Origin: Erythrophleum ivorense
Lineage: Eukaryota; Streptophyta; Magnoliopsida; Fabales; Fabaceae
Reading direction: 5' to 3'
DNA length: 64,000 nucleotides
Assembly (NCBI GenBank): GCA_026724425.1
Contig: JAIUCV010001117.1
Span: forward strand, 114,015 to 178,014
The notes under the pieces were generated by a model. The model was not told where the DNA came from and did not search any database. It worked only from the letters and a program-made list of their open reading frames with translations. A program made the translations under genes and the position numbers. Within the stretch, counting starts at the first letter, position 1. Each line of letters starts with the position of its first letter. Positions 35,005 through 48,104 of the stretch are shown piece after piece.

Positions 35005-36856
35005 TAGCTCTTGACCCTTTCAAACATATATAATGGATACATATATATGTCAAAGAATGCATGTATGACATTTAGGTTACTAGTGAACATACATAAAGCA
35101 TTTTTCTTGTCATATAAACTCATACATATCAAATATAGACTTTCAAGGGTATTAGTCTAGCCTTACCCAACTTCCTTGGGACTTTTGGATTTGCGTCACC
35201 CACTTTCAAGGGGTTTTGACTTAGCCTCACTCTTTTTGAGACTTTTGGCTTTGTCTCATCCATTCTTAGGGACTTTTGACTTATCCTCACCCATGTTAAA
35301 GGACTTTTGGCATAACCAAAAGCCACTTTACATTCATAAACACATTTCAAGAAGCATAATGATACCATAACATGTAAGCAATGGCTAGAAACATTTCTCA
35401 TAGTTCAAACATACACATAAACACTCAAAGATAAGTAACATCCAAGCAATACATGTGAGTAAGGTTAGAGACCTACCTTAAAGCAAGATTCACACACTTT
35501 TTCCTTTAACTCTTCTTCCCCTTTTTGACCAAGGACTTGCAATTTGGTAGCACTTAATTCTCTTGACCTAGACACATCAAATAAGACATATTTCAATCAT
35601 TGGATCAAGCTCTAGCTTCTCATAAATTCTATGTAAGGCTACTTTGTTCTAAGATACAAATATGGTTTCATACTAGACACAATGAAGCAACTATTAGAAT
35701 TCATGATCTTGGCTCCAATTTCTCCTTCCATCTAAATCTCTTGACTCCATTTAGACTCCTTGAGGTTATCACAAATTCATTTCAAAGAATCTAGGTACAA
35801 GTTGCTTCTTTATGTCTAAAAATAGAGCCTATACCGCCATCTCACAAACCATGCTTTCTAAATTTATTTTAATACTTCTTTTGATATTCATCTATCATAT
35901 TTAGTCCTTTTTAGACTTAGAAGAAATTAAAACTCTCTTTAGGTGCACGAGGAGCTCTTGGCCAAGACATCAACATGCTTAGAGAACCCATGGATTTTAC
36001 AAATTTTCTTTAGGGAGTTGGCACATTTGAGGTTTCCTACGTGTCTTGAGAACCCATACACACTCTTAGACAACTTAAATTACTACTAGGAAGCTTCATA
36101 TTGCCAAGGTGCAACTAAATCTCTAGGTTTTGTAACTTTAATTCTAATGCTTCTTTTTCAATTTTAATTGCATATCCTTAATTCTGACACTCTAAAACCC
36201 TTGTCCCTTGCTTGGTTTTGGTCAAAACTCACTCCCTCCTAGGTGTTCTATACTTGGCTAAAACACATCCGTTGAAGAAGAACAAAGGAGAAGCAATAAA
36301 AGCTATGATTTATACCTTGGTTTCAAAGCTTTTCAAGTTCTTTTTTATTTGCTTCAAGCTTATCCTTCAAATTCTAACATCCTCCCTTCATACCTTCTTT
36401 TTGAGAATCATCTTTTCCATCATAAAATTTAATTCTGATTACTTATAAAATATCTTTGGTTTCACTCAATTTTGATTTAAAACTTTCTCAAACAAACCAG
36501 TCAAAGTTCAGGTCAACCGATGCTTTAAAATGTAAATTGAAAGGGTTTGAACCATTCTGGGGTTCCTATGGTTTTTAGGGCCTCTGAAAACCCTAGGAAA
36601 CTCAATTTTTTCATTTAAAGATCCCTTCTTTGAGTTTTCTAAAATGTGCCTAAAATTACAAAAATACCATTATCTTTCATTTGATTTTATTTAGTTACTC
36701 CAACTCTAGTTTTTAGACATCTCAAGCCTTAGATTTTCATTTTTTATTATTTAGAATTTTATTTTAATTTTATTTGGTCTTACATCTTTCTATTTAGAGG
36801 ACTTCTTTTTTATAACTGATCCATTTCTAACATTTTCAAAAAAATCAGACATTACA
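35005..36856 (-). mobile_element. Old antisense LTR, 5' part
   Basis: Continues the LTR begun at 6827-7996: TAGCTCTTGACCC, repeated (G)GACTTTTG(G/A)CTT blocks near 35180-35310, and the reverse of the conserved CTTTGAC and GGTTCTCAGAG blocks near 36490-36600. It ends AATCAGACATTACA at 36856, the reverse of an LTR start. With the left part it totals about 3.0 kb. No PPT is visible next to 36856, so it may be solo or badly decayed. Confidence 0.7.
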
Positions 36857-37275
36857 CATTACAGCGAGTCTATGTGGCATCGTGACAAGAGAGCCTTTTG
36901 GAACTCTCCAAGTTTGCCTCTCGATGCTCACCATGGCGAGACTACTCTGTTTTACCCCCTGAAGCTAATTTCTCACTTTGCATCATGACTCAAATCACTT
37001 TGGTCACGACACTCATAGCCTCTATTAGCACGAACATCAATTTTGGTTGTGGCTCAAGCCCTTTAAGTTGTTACTTCGCCCCCTTTTGATGCTATTTTCT
37101 CATTTTCATGCTTTCTAACTCCTTACCACTAATTCTAGATGAATTCTAAGGCTTCCTTAACTAACATGCATGGTTTTTTAGACCTCCCAACTCCTAAATA
37201 TCATAATTCACTAATCCTCATTATCTAGGGGTCTAAGATTGAATTAGAGCAATCAAAACTTAATTTCATATTAGT
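36857..37275. other. Unresolved stretch between two LTRs
   Basis: No gene. The first 230 bases (GCGAGTCTATGTGGCATCGTG, then CACGACAC and TGTGGCTCAAG) loosely resemble the Cys/CpG-rich part of the LARD internal region at 48430-48620 in the same orientation, so it may be an old LARD scrap. The remainder matches nothing I can see. The frame at 36898-37089 is not supported. Confidence 0.35.
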
Positions 37276-38380
37276 TATAAAGTCCAATTTTCCTAAAAAT
37301 GTTAAAAGCATATCAGTTATAAAAAGAAGTCCCTTAAATTAAAATTTTAAGGAAAAATAAAATTAGAATAAGAATCTAAATCTCAAATATAGAAAATACA
37401 AGGGCAAAGGTGTCTTGAAAATAAAGCTAGAATAGTTAAATAAAATTTGACGAACATGTAGTGGTATTTTCATAAATTTTGGCACTTTTTAGAAATTCAA
37501 AAGAGGGATCTTTAAATGAAAAAAAAATAAGTTTCCTAAGGTTTTAAGAGGTTTTAAAAATCATAGGAACCCTTAAAACAATTAAAACCCTTTCGGTGAG
37601 TGATTTTAGCAGTCGATTAATCAAATGGTTTAGAATAGTTTTAAATCCAATTTGGGTTAAACCAATGACATTTTATTAGTTAGAGGACCTAAATTTTATA
37701 ATGGAAAAAACAATTTTAAAAAAAGAGTTGAAATGAGGCCAAATGGAGAAACCATGGTTTAGGGACTAAAATGAAAAGTATAAAAGTTACAGAAAGTGAC
37801 GTTTAGCCTTCTTAAAACACATCCCACATTGGCCAATCCTCATAACCAACTTCTATATGGTCTAAACAGATCCCAACTCTGCTCAAAGTGGCGTACCAAG
37901 TGAGGAAGCAAGGGGAAGGAGATTCAAGCCAAAAAGTGTAAGAAATCCTTACTTTTCCATGCCTTTTCCTTTACCAATCTTCTTCTCCTCTTTCTCCTCT
38001 CTCCTTCTATGGTTTTGTTGATTTATGTGAGGCTATTCTATGGCTGGTCCCACAAGTGGAAGGAAAGAATTGAAGGAGAGGGCTAAGGCATAAGAAAGCT
38101 CTTTGAACAAGCTAGAAAACAAGTTAAGAAACTATGGATTTTGTTGCTTTTCTTGGTTATTCTTCTCTTATACATTTTCGGCCAACCTTAGGCCCATGAA
38201 AGGGGAGATGAATTCTAACAAACTAAGGTAGGAAGAAGGGTTATGGAATGTGAGGATTAAGAATATACAACTAGAATTAAAAGAGAAGCTTTAGAATGCA
38301 AGTTGTAAAATCTAGGAATTTAGTTGCACCTTGGCAAATATAAGACTTTCTAATGGTAATTTATTGTCTAAGAGTGTGTA
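37276..38380 (+). mobile_element. Plus-strand LTR, 5' part
   Basis: Similarity to other LTRs begins near TATAAAGTCC and is clear from GAAGTCCC (37326) on, with AGAGGGATCTTTAAATGAAA, AATTTTATAATGGAAAAA and TATACATTTTCGGCCAA-type blocks. It is cut at 38380 by the antisense LARD and resumes at 52805. The exact left end is uncertain because the terminal bases are decayed. Confidence 0.65.
38376..38380. repeat. Target-site duplication, left, of the antisense LARD
   Basis: GTGTA here and GTGTT at 52800-52804, one mismatch. Joining the flanks gives a continuous plus-strand LTR (GTCTAAGAGTGTGTTTGGG, compare CCTAAATGAGTGTTTGGATG at 62336). Confidence 0.8.
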
Positions 38381-41300
38381 TGTAACACCATGATTCTATG
38401 ACTCATCTCATATCATATGTAAGCTTATTTCCATGAAGCACATGAATTCCTCAATAAAAAGTCAGAAAAATACAATTAAATTACATTATGTCATAGGTAA
38501 ATTTTTTATTCGATATTTCATGGGCCATATGGACTCATCCATTTCATTCTCACATTTAAATACACAAATAAAACTCATAACAAACACAAGAAGTGGCCTA
38601 GAATGTGTGCAAATAGATGGTATACTCAAAAATATAGTGTGCAGCCTCAGGTAGGATTTTTAGATTCTATGCCTGAATTTTGAAAAAGCATAATTAATTA
38701 TAAAAAAATTGAAATCAAGCACACTATACCATTCTAGAAACATACCGATGTCTACTTTATGATAGAAATAAATCCAAACTATGAACAAGGCTGCTTGACA
38801 TCGAAAATTGATGGAACAGTATCAGAGTTTGACTGTCATTACTGGTACTGTCCTCCAATTTCAAAAATTCATATCTCTTTGCTCAGAGGTTCAATTGGCA
38901 TGATCTTGGTGGCCATGGAAAGATTATCATGTATAGTTTATTTTTGTAAAATTTCATGAGCATTGGACATCATTTGGCCCCCGGAATAATATAGCCCAAT
39001 TTTTTGACCATATAAACAATGTCTGCATCAATTTAGCAGAAAAATGACAACTTTGGAAATTCATAATTAATTCCACAGAGCTTTAAATAATCTGGTCTTT
39101 AGCTTTATAAAAATCTCTAGATAATATCTATATGTGTGCCAAATTTTATGGGCAAATTCATTCATTTGGTCAGATTTTGACATTAAGTTGTGAAATGGTT
39201 ATTTTTAAGTCTTACAAAGGGTCCAAATGGTCCATTTTGAGCTCCAAGGCAACCATGACCAATTGAGCATGTGGGAATGCACCAAAATGACATTCTAAAT
39301 TTGTCTCAAAAGTGCACAAACTTAGATTTCTCAAACTCACTCATTCACCCCGTGATATACACAAGAATACATATGTCTAGCCTTGCCATTTCATACCCAA
39401 ATCATGTTATATCATGCATATGGCATTAATCCTCATTCATACTTCATACATATGAGTAATTACATATGTTCAAATGATTACATAATAATTCCATCATAGG
39501 ATTATATCATATGCCATGCATATGGCTACAAAAGAGATAAAACTAAGCATTTTGATGTCAAACTCTCATCTCCCAACTTGGTGTCTTCCATTTCCTTGTT
39601 CATTTAGCCCACCTAGCATGTTAAGACATTGGAGATAAGGGAATGAGATTCAAAGAATCCCAACATCTCATCTCCCTTTCAATCACATATAAGGAATGCA
39701 ATATAAGTCTTGAAAATGCATGCATAAGTATATTGAAATGTGCAAACATTCAAGAAACATCCTTGGCATTTGAACAAGTCATATATAGCATACATAGGCT
39801 TGCCAAGTAAGTGGATTAGCCTTACTCATTCTCTTGTGGATTTTGGACTTGCCTTACCCATTTTCTCTAAGAGGTTTTGACTCAACCTCACTCTTGGGAG
39901 ACTCTTTACATGTTTAAACTAATTTTAAAGATTTTTGGTTCATCCTCACTATGGCTAAAGGTTCTTGGCTTCACTATACTCAAGCAAACCCAAACACACA
40001 TACTAGGCATCGATTGAGAACATATTACAACATCATGGTACTATGGAACTAAAGCATATGCTAAAACACTTTTCATGACTTAAAACACACATACACACAT
40101 TTAAAGACAAAGTAAGCATACATTCAAGAGAAAGTGGAGAGAGCTACCTTTGCCACACAAGTACACTTTTTCCTTGAGCCTTGAGTCCTCTCCCTTGACC
40201 TCACACACACAAGGAGGTGGAGATCATTTCTCTTGGCCTAGACACATCATATGGAAGCTAATTATATTCTTGGATCAAATTCTAAGGCCATACATTCACT
40301 AGAAAAGCTAGGTGGTTCATATAGCTCTTTTATGGTTCCATAATGCAATTAATGATGCAACCTTAAGAGAACATCATCTTGGCTCCATTCTTTCCATCCA
40401 TTTATGATTCTTGACTCCATTTAAATCTCTTGGAGTCATCACACAATCAAATCAAGGAGTCTAGCTAGGTCTTGCTTCTTTAAGCCATAATATGGAACCT
40501 ATGATACCATCTCACTATCCATGGCTTCTAAAATTTTTCCAAGGCTTCCTCTCATAGTCTTCCATCATACATGATGCAAAACTAAGTTTGGAAGGAATTA
40601 AAACACTCCTTAGGTGCATTAACCCTTCTTGGTTGAGGCTATGCTTCCATATGGCACTAATGGAGTTGTTTTAATTTCTTTGATGGGAAAAGGATGTGGG
40701 AGGCTCTCTTAGTATCTTAGAAACTTATATATACTCTTAGACAACTTAAATTACTACTAGGAAGTTTCATCTTAGCCTAGGTACAACCAAATCCCTAAAT
40801 TCCATAACTTGCATTCTAAAGCTCCCTTTTCAATTCTAGTTGTGTATTATTAATCCTCACGCTCCATAACCTTTGGTTTCATCAAGAACACATAAAGAAA
40901 AACTCTCTTCCTCACTTTCTCTCTCTAGACCAAAGCTTAAATGGCTTGGAAACACAAGATTTTGCAAGTGTTTCAAGTAAAGTCTTACCTTAAAATGAAG
41001 CCTTCTTCGCATAGATTATTTTTCATCGATTGATTTCTTGAAAAGAGTTCCTTTTTGGCTTGGGTTAGACCAGAATCTTCAAGTTTTTTGGAAAAGAAAA
41101 CCACCATTAGAGAGTTCTTAGAGAGAGGAATAACTTTCCTAATTGGCGTGGGATGAAACGGGCCGTTTACTAACCTAAACGGAAGCTTAAACTTCTTCTC
41201 TCTCTCCCCTCTTGATATCACACCATGGTTGCTCAATTTTTTGTAAATGGAAGCTTGGAGAAGGTTATGAGGTGTAATTTTACTTAAGAAGCCTCTTTTA

Positions 41301-41879
41301 TAATTTTTCAAAATGACCATTTTACCCCTACACTCCTGTTTACTTCGTTTAAGCTCATTTTAACTCCTTTTTTAGAACTATCTTTTCTATCATAAAAATT
41401 AGGTCCTCTAATTTATAAAATGCCTTTGGTTTCATCCAAATTAGATTAAAAACCCTCCCAAATGAACTGGTCAAAGTTCAGGTCAATCAACATTGGAAAA
41501 CATCTACTAGAGAGGTTTTAAGTGTCTCGAGACTTTCAATGGTTTTCAGAGCCTCTGAGAACTCCAAAGAACTCAAAATTTTTATTTAAAAAGCCCTCCT
41601 ATGAGAATTTCAAAATTTGCTCAAAATTATGAAAATGCCATTACGTTTCGTCAACTTTTTATTCAAATTTGTATCTTCATTCTAGCTCTATTTTTCTTTC
41701 CGTTTAAGCCTGGAATTCTCATTTTTAGCAGTCAAGAACACTACTTAGATTTTTCGGGACCTTAACTAATTCATTTTGGGGGACTTTCTTTTGTATCCGG
41801 TGAATTTCATATGTTTATAGAAAAATTGTACGTTACATTTCTCATGTTTTCTCTCATTTTCAAAGAATCGAATATTACA
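38381..41879 (-). mobile_element. 3' LTR of the antisense LARD
   Basis: On the plus strand starts TGTAACACCATG and ends AATATTACA (3,499 bases). In a 147-base stretch aligned by eye with the 5' LTR (from GCTCCAAGG at 39241 and at 50200) I count 14 differences, roughly 10 percent, mostly transitions, so insertion is old. Frames at 38433-38959 and 40985-41320 are not conserved as proteins. Confidence 0.9.
39647..39659 (-). promoter_or_regulatory. Conserved LTR stem-loop
   Basis: GATTCAAAGAATC, the antisense version of the shared palindrome. The partner position in the 5' LTR (near 50610) is mutated. Confidence 0.4.
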
Positions 41880-41880
41880 T

Positions 41881-41895
41881 TTCTCCCCCCTTAAA
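41881..41895 (-). other. Polypurine tract of the antisense LARD
   Basis: TTTAAGGGGGGAGAA on the minus strand next to the 3' LTR, with the TTCGAGGACGAAATTT companion block just upstream. Confidence 0.8.
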
Positions 41896-44282
41896 TAAAT
41901 TTCGTCCTCGAAATTTGGGATACTCTTTCTTCTTAATTTTATATACTGGCTAACTATTCCTTTCTTTCTAGCTCTATACGCTTCTCTCAATGATTTCACT
42001 TTTTTGAGTTTTTCTCAGCCAGGGAATTTTCATTACTAGCTCTCAATGAGAGCTCTATTATTATAGAATACATGCTAGTTCTTCTCATATGGAAAAGAAG
42101 TTTCTGACTCTAGAGGCCTATCCTGGGAGAACTTACTAATCATATCGAGTTAGTCTCAACCCATTTGTAGGGGTTAACATTCTTCTCAGTTGACTCATTT
42201 ACATATCTCAGGAGGTAATATATTTAGTATCAAATCTCTTATATCCTCTCCCAATGGCTTTTCATAAGGTTTATCATTACAGCCATTAGAGATTTCTATC
42301 TACCTACTTACTTATTTAAATATATCGTCCACTATTTATCTCTTTGTTCTTTCTTACTAGCTTATCCCATAATCACAATTCATATTTCTTTCTATCATAG
42401 GCCTCATATTTCAATTACTTACTAGGATTACAACTCCTTTAAGGAGTTTCTACTTTTTATGATCCTAGTTTCTCAGTTCACTAATGTATTTGTCTCTTTA
42501 GGTAGGTACTTTTTCTTACTCTTTTTGCCCATTGAAGAGTGGGCATTTTGTAGTCCCTTATCTCAACATTGGTAGGGCCTAACTTATATTCTTCATACTA
42601 GCATCGAAGAGTAACTACCACTGACTAATGCTGAATTCTGGTGGGATGCTAACTGTACTTATAGTCTCAATCACTGGAGACATACTGTACTACTTACCTC
42701 ATTTAAAAACTGCACCTGACCATTTTCTGAATACATAATCTAGCATATAAGGATCTTTCTATCCCTTGGTCAGGGCTAATATCTGTTAGGTAGTGGTTCA
42801 TTTGGCTTTAGCTCTGGAAAGCTACTTTCTTTCTTTCTTCATCCCACATACTATGCTCATCTAGCAAGGGTATAGTTAGTGGTCTAACTATCTAAGTATA
42901 TCCTCGTTGTCTCTTATGGCAATAGTCTACCAGACTTAGGAGATCTCTAGTCTCTAAGATAAAAGCTAACTAAAACTGTATTAGTCTTTGAAACTAACTG
43001 CTTTGTAAAAATTATCCCAAGCTATCATCTCACTAAAGAACTATCATACTGTAAGTAGGGGCTCTCTGTAACTCTGTGGGATCTATTGCCAGCCCTAGGT
43101 CTACTGTGACCTCTCAAAGCCCTGTTAGGGTCTACTGCAACCCGTTGTACTATACTAGGATCTACTGCGATCCATCTCTGGGAGATGTCAAAGCCTAAGA
43201 TTACTGTATCTGAAAGTAAAACACATGCTCAATAAAGTCTGGTAATTGTCGCTCATAATCTCTAAAGCACAACTTAGATATCTCTCATACTCTTCATGCG
43301 AAGTGGGTTCTGTATTATTTAATTCTCTAAGATCCCATCATATTGATACTCTGGAGCATTTTAAATTTTCATTCATCATTCCTTATTGGATTCTCAGGTT
43401 CCCACTTCAGCCCTTTTTACTTGGGCTTCTTTCCTTACTTTTATTGACTTACCTTGCTTTATTTGTACTCGTGCTATCTTTTCTCTCATATCTTGCAATT
43501 TCTACACATTCTACTTTTTGAGTGCCTTGGCACCAGGGCATCTCACACACTGAGTGTAGCTAACATCTATGGCAGGAGAGATGCTATACACTTGTCCCTT
43601 ATTATTTCATGTAATTATATTATAAGGGACTTGGATCATACATACTGAACTCGTGCTATCTGAATCTAAACATTCTTTACTACTAGTACATTCTTTTCTA
43701 TATTATTATTCTTTACTAAGGATTCCTTTTTTGCATGATTTTCTTATTGTTCTAATATTCCTGGAATCCCTTCACCTTTCTTTTCTGACTCATCTGGTTA
43801 TTTAACTAACTAGAATACCTTTCGATTATCAAGATACTTTGGTGATTGATGTCATCGTTTGTTACGCACTCAAGTCACATTACTACTAGGTTAGCTAGAC
43901 CCAATATCATGTAACCATTGTTGCAAGTAAACCTTAACATCAAACACTAATACACAAGTGCTTCATGACTGAGCTCAAAGCCACTATCTCCTATATATTA
44001 CAAGTTTTCTAATAATCTAAAGTATGCCTCTTTTACTTTTTTTTATCTGCCCTATTCTCATAAGATACTCAGGGAAAATAGGACTTTCCCTCTACTTCAT
44101 CCCAAGATCACCTTACATTGGCTGACTATTTTTATTTCAGGCATTATCATGTTAGAAGGGCATCTATGCCAAGGACAATTGTGTTTTCTCAAGTATTCAA
44201 GCACATCAACTCGATATTTATTCTCAATCTACTATGTCATTGGCTAGAACATTGTCATCTATTCTCTTTCTTTTATCTTTAC

Positions 44283-44308
44283 TATCCTTTTACTTAGGTA
44301 AAAGGATA
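44283..44308. repeat. Perfect hairpin in LARD internal region
   Basis: TATCCTTTTAC-TTAG-GTAAAAGGATA, 11-bp perfect arms. The copy-3 equivalent at 58719-58742 keeps 10-bp arms. Confidence 0.8.
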
Positions 44309-44656
44309 TTCTACCACTAACTATCTATCTTACTAATTCATGTTTCTTTACGCTCAAGAGCACCTATATTTTTCCTGGGTTCCTTTACTTGTTCACTCTC
44401 TATAACATCAAAGGGGTCTACTTTCTCTCATACTCTTGCTTTGCTTTTAACTAGACCGTCCTTCTATGAGAAAAATTCTATTACATGTAATCCTAGGAAT
44501 TACATTCTGTGGCACTCTTAGCTTACCCTCTTTCTCTATATAATGTAAAGACTCGCCTTCTTAGGCGGTCTCTACCTCCCTCTAGTTTTCCTAAGGGTAC
44601 TAAGGCATTAACTGTTTATCTCAGCTTGTTTCTATTTTCAAATTAGAGCTAGGCTT

Positions 44657-47474
44657 TGTAATATCTGATCCCTAAAAAATGCAAGAAAATGTGAGAAACA
44701 TAACATACGGTTTCTCTGTCAACGTACGAAATTCACTGGATACAAAAGGGAGTCCCCCAAATAGAGTAAATTGAGATCTAATAAAATTATAATAATATTT
44801 TAGACCGCAAATAATGATGAGTCAAGGATAGAGGTGCCCTAAAATTGGGGCCAAAATAGAAAAAAAAGATCAGAAAAAGGTCTCAAAAAGTCTACAAAGT
44901 TAAGTATGAAGGAGCCAAAGACTAAAATGCAAAGAAAAGTTGTGTGGTGGACAAAATGTATAGATTGCCTAAAAGTTCAGGAAATCCTAGTTTTACCCTC
45001 TATTTGTGGCTTTAGGCACGAATACCCAAAAATCTGGCAAGAATCTCAGAAATCTGTGACTCACGGTTAAACTTCATTTAATGAGACAGGTCTATAACGC
45101 CACGTTGTCCGAATGGCCGGATGGGATCTGATTAAACCGATCAGTAGCCATGAGCAAAATGGAAAAGAGGAAGTTATAACAACCATGGAAATAGAAATAG
45201 TTAAAGGGCTAAGAAATCTTGAAGGAGTTTTAAGGACTAAATTGTAATAAATGAAAATTTTAGAGTACAATCATAATACATAACGGTGACAATTACACCT
45301 AAAGACCCAGATGTTCGATTGACATCGAAATTTATAAGGATCGAGGTTAAGGGCCCTTGACCCATATTTGAGGCTCAGTATGTTCAAAAAGTAGAGGAAA
45401 TAATATTTATAAATTTTAGAAAGTCTAAAGGTATGTATTGTATCGTAAAACCTTGATCGAGGCCTGGACATTGATTTTTGAACTGTTGTAAGGCCCAATA
45501 AGAGGAAAGAAGATATAGTTAGGGCTTTAGAGAAAATGAAACCAAAACATAAATATAAAATAAAAAGGAAAGAAAGAAAGGATTTTAGTTAGTTTAAAGA
45601 ATTAACTATAGTTAGGTTAGAAATTAACTATGTTGAGTTAGAAATTGACCATGGTTGAGTTAAAAAAATTAACCATGATTACTAACCATCAAATCACCAT
45701 AACTTAAGGGCTAAGAATAAGCATCTAAGTGTGTGGCCAAGGAATTTTAGGAAGAAGATATTTAGTCATGAAATTAGAAAATCAAAAGAAAAAATGAATG
45801 GAGGGTTAAGATTTGATCTTGAAAAGGTTTATTCAAGGGTCCAAATTTGGTATGACCATTTAACTTCATTTAAGTTCATCTCCTTCACCTTCATTCCACC
45901 ATTTTCATGCCACATAAAAGGGAAAGGGAGAGAAAAATGTGAAGAAGGAGAGCAAGGGAGAAAAGATGGGAGAGGAAGTGAAATCAAGTGAAACTACCAC
46001 CATTCTTCTCCAAATTTCTTCATCTTCTTCATCCTCTAATCATTTTCTCCAAAGGGCAGCTACATCTTCATCCTTTCTTCAAGGTGGCATGGTGCTCTAA
46101 GTGGGAAAAGAAGGGATTTTAGTGTGAGAAAAGCAAAAGAAACAAGAATTAAGCTTAAAGAGTAAGTTTTCTCCACCTTGCACTTGAAAATCATATGATT
46201 TAAGTTAGTTTTGTTGAACCCTAGCTATGGGGCACTTTTGGACAGCATATGGATGATTACAAATGGAGTTTATATGTTGAATATAAAGGCCTTGAAATGG
46301 AGTTTATATATTGACTATGGAGGCCATATGAGCTTATCCATTTTTGTTATGTGCTGGAACTTTGAAAAATACAAAGATTGTAATTTTTGGAAAAATAAAA
46401 ATATTGGGGAGATGCTGTCCGAATTTTCTCAAAATTTTTATGATGTTTTATTAATGTCCTAAAGTCATTTATACCAAATTTCAAGTCCTAAAACATAAAG
46501 GAAGAGGCTATGGAATTTTTAGAACCAAAGAAACTCACTTTTGGGCATAAAACAGAGCTAGGTTACATTATGACTAAAACGTGTTGTTGGGGCTAGAATT
46601 TGATAATTTTATCCATTCCAATGGATTCAAAAGGGTATTTTTATCTAGGAATACCTATGGCAAAGCCCCCAAAACTCATGAAATAAAATTTCTAAATTTT
46701 GACCAAGAAATGCACACTATTTGGCCATAGTGAATTGGAAGGGAAGGAGTTAAATTTTTCAATTCCAATGGTTCCAATAAATTTAAAAGGGTCATACTAT
46801 TTTAGAAGTTAAGGTTTATGTGTTCATTATAATGAATTATCATTATGATTATAGGATTTGATATTTGTTTTGGGAACTCCAAATGCAAGTAAACTGAGTT
46901 CCAAAGCTTGAAGAGCAAAGTTTATTAAGGTAGTAGTTTTCCTTTCTCTTTATTTAAGCTTGTATGTTTGTATAATGATAAGTGTTATGCTATATCAAGT
47001 TGTCATTTATGCTATAAGATGAGACATGTATACTTAGATTATACTTAGCCTTGTATGAAATTCCTTGTATTCTTATGTGGTATGTGGCATTTTGATTGGC
47101 ATTATGTTATGTACTTACATGCTTGCTTATGAATGAGATTAGTTTACTATTACTGAGATTTCATAATCTCACCCCAAATATAACCTACGCTAAGTCAGAG
47201 TTCAAGCAAAGAAAGGGCAAAAGGTGTGGAGGTATAAATTAAGGACCTTACTTTTATGCATCACATTTTGTCATGTAATTAAATATCTTTGGATTATGGT
47301 ATGTATAAGTTATGTTATAATGTTGTATGATAATAGGGATGTAACAGAAAGCCATGTATATACCCAACCTTGAAGTAAAAAGAAAATTTTAATTAGTTTA
47401 GGTTTCCACTGACTCCTCTAAGTTTTATATGTGGTATTTGTAGTAGGAAAAGTGTTATATAGTAAGGTATGACA
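44657..47474 (+). mobile_element. Solo LTR, family C, copy 2
   Basis: Starts TGTAATATCTGATC, ends AAGGTATGACA, 2,818 bases. Flanks GGCTT (44652-44656) and GACTT (47475-47479) form a duplication with one mismatch. It is collinear with copy 1 at 20109-23243 but about 300 bases shorter, mainly lacking the stretch before the terminus (copy-1 22800-23150). LARD copy 3 shows the uninterrupted site around 58366-58376. Confidence 0.9.
47154..47171 (+). promoter_or_regulatory. Conserved LTR stem-loop
   Basis: TGAGATT-TCAT-AATCTCA then CCCC, identical to that in copy 1 at 22620. Confidence 0.5.
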
Positions 47475-48082
47475 GACTTTCTCTTTATTTAATCTCTTAC
47501 TCTCATCCCCAGGAGCATAGTATATTGATTTTATAGTTTTCTAACCCAATCTAGGACACGTACTCTCACTGTCTAGATTCTACCTTACTGAAAACTTATG
47601 CTCTACTGGGTGCTCTAATTACTCACGTGCCTTAACCCTATATTATTCTCATATTAGGGAGCTTGTCTAAATAACTATCAGAATTCTATCTGTTTACTTT
47701 TCTATGCTTAGTTTATTTATTTAGTCATTACTAAAGCAAGGGTATCTCTTCTATAGCTAGTTTCTCAGCTTTTCCTCGCTTCCCTTATTACTGTACTCTA
47801 CAATTTAGGGGTTCTATTTAGGGGGATTTGCTAACCACTATTGAGTGGTTTCTCTAGCTCAAGATATCTTACTTTCCCTTTCTCGATCCAGGGAGAACTT
47901 TCAGTTAACTTAATTTCTCCTTTTACCTGTATTCTCTTCTGACTCTGTTACTAGGCATACTCATCTTTAGGTGTTACTTATGAGGTACACACCTCTCTAG
48001 GGCACTCACTATATTCCTCACTACTAGTAGCCTTACCTTATGTTAATTTCAAGGCTATATTAACACCCCATCAACAAGGTCT

Positions 48083-48104
48083 AGGATCTTGTCAACAAGA
48101 TCTT
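48083..48104. repeat. CTTGT-CA-ACAAG palindrome in LARD
   Basis: GATCTTGTCAACAAGATC within a run of similar words (TCAACAAGGTC just before, CTATTAACAAGG just after). The equivalent in copy 3 is at 57576-57593. Confidence 0.6.
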
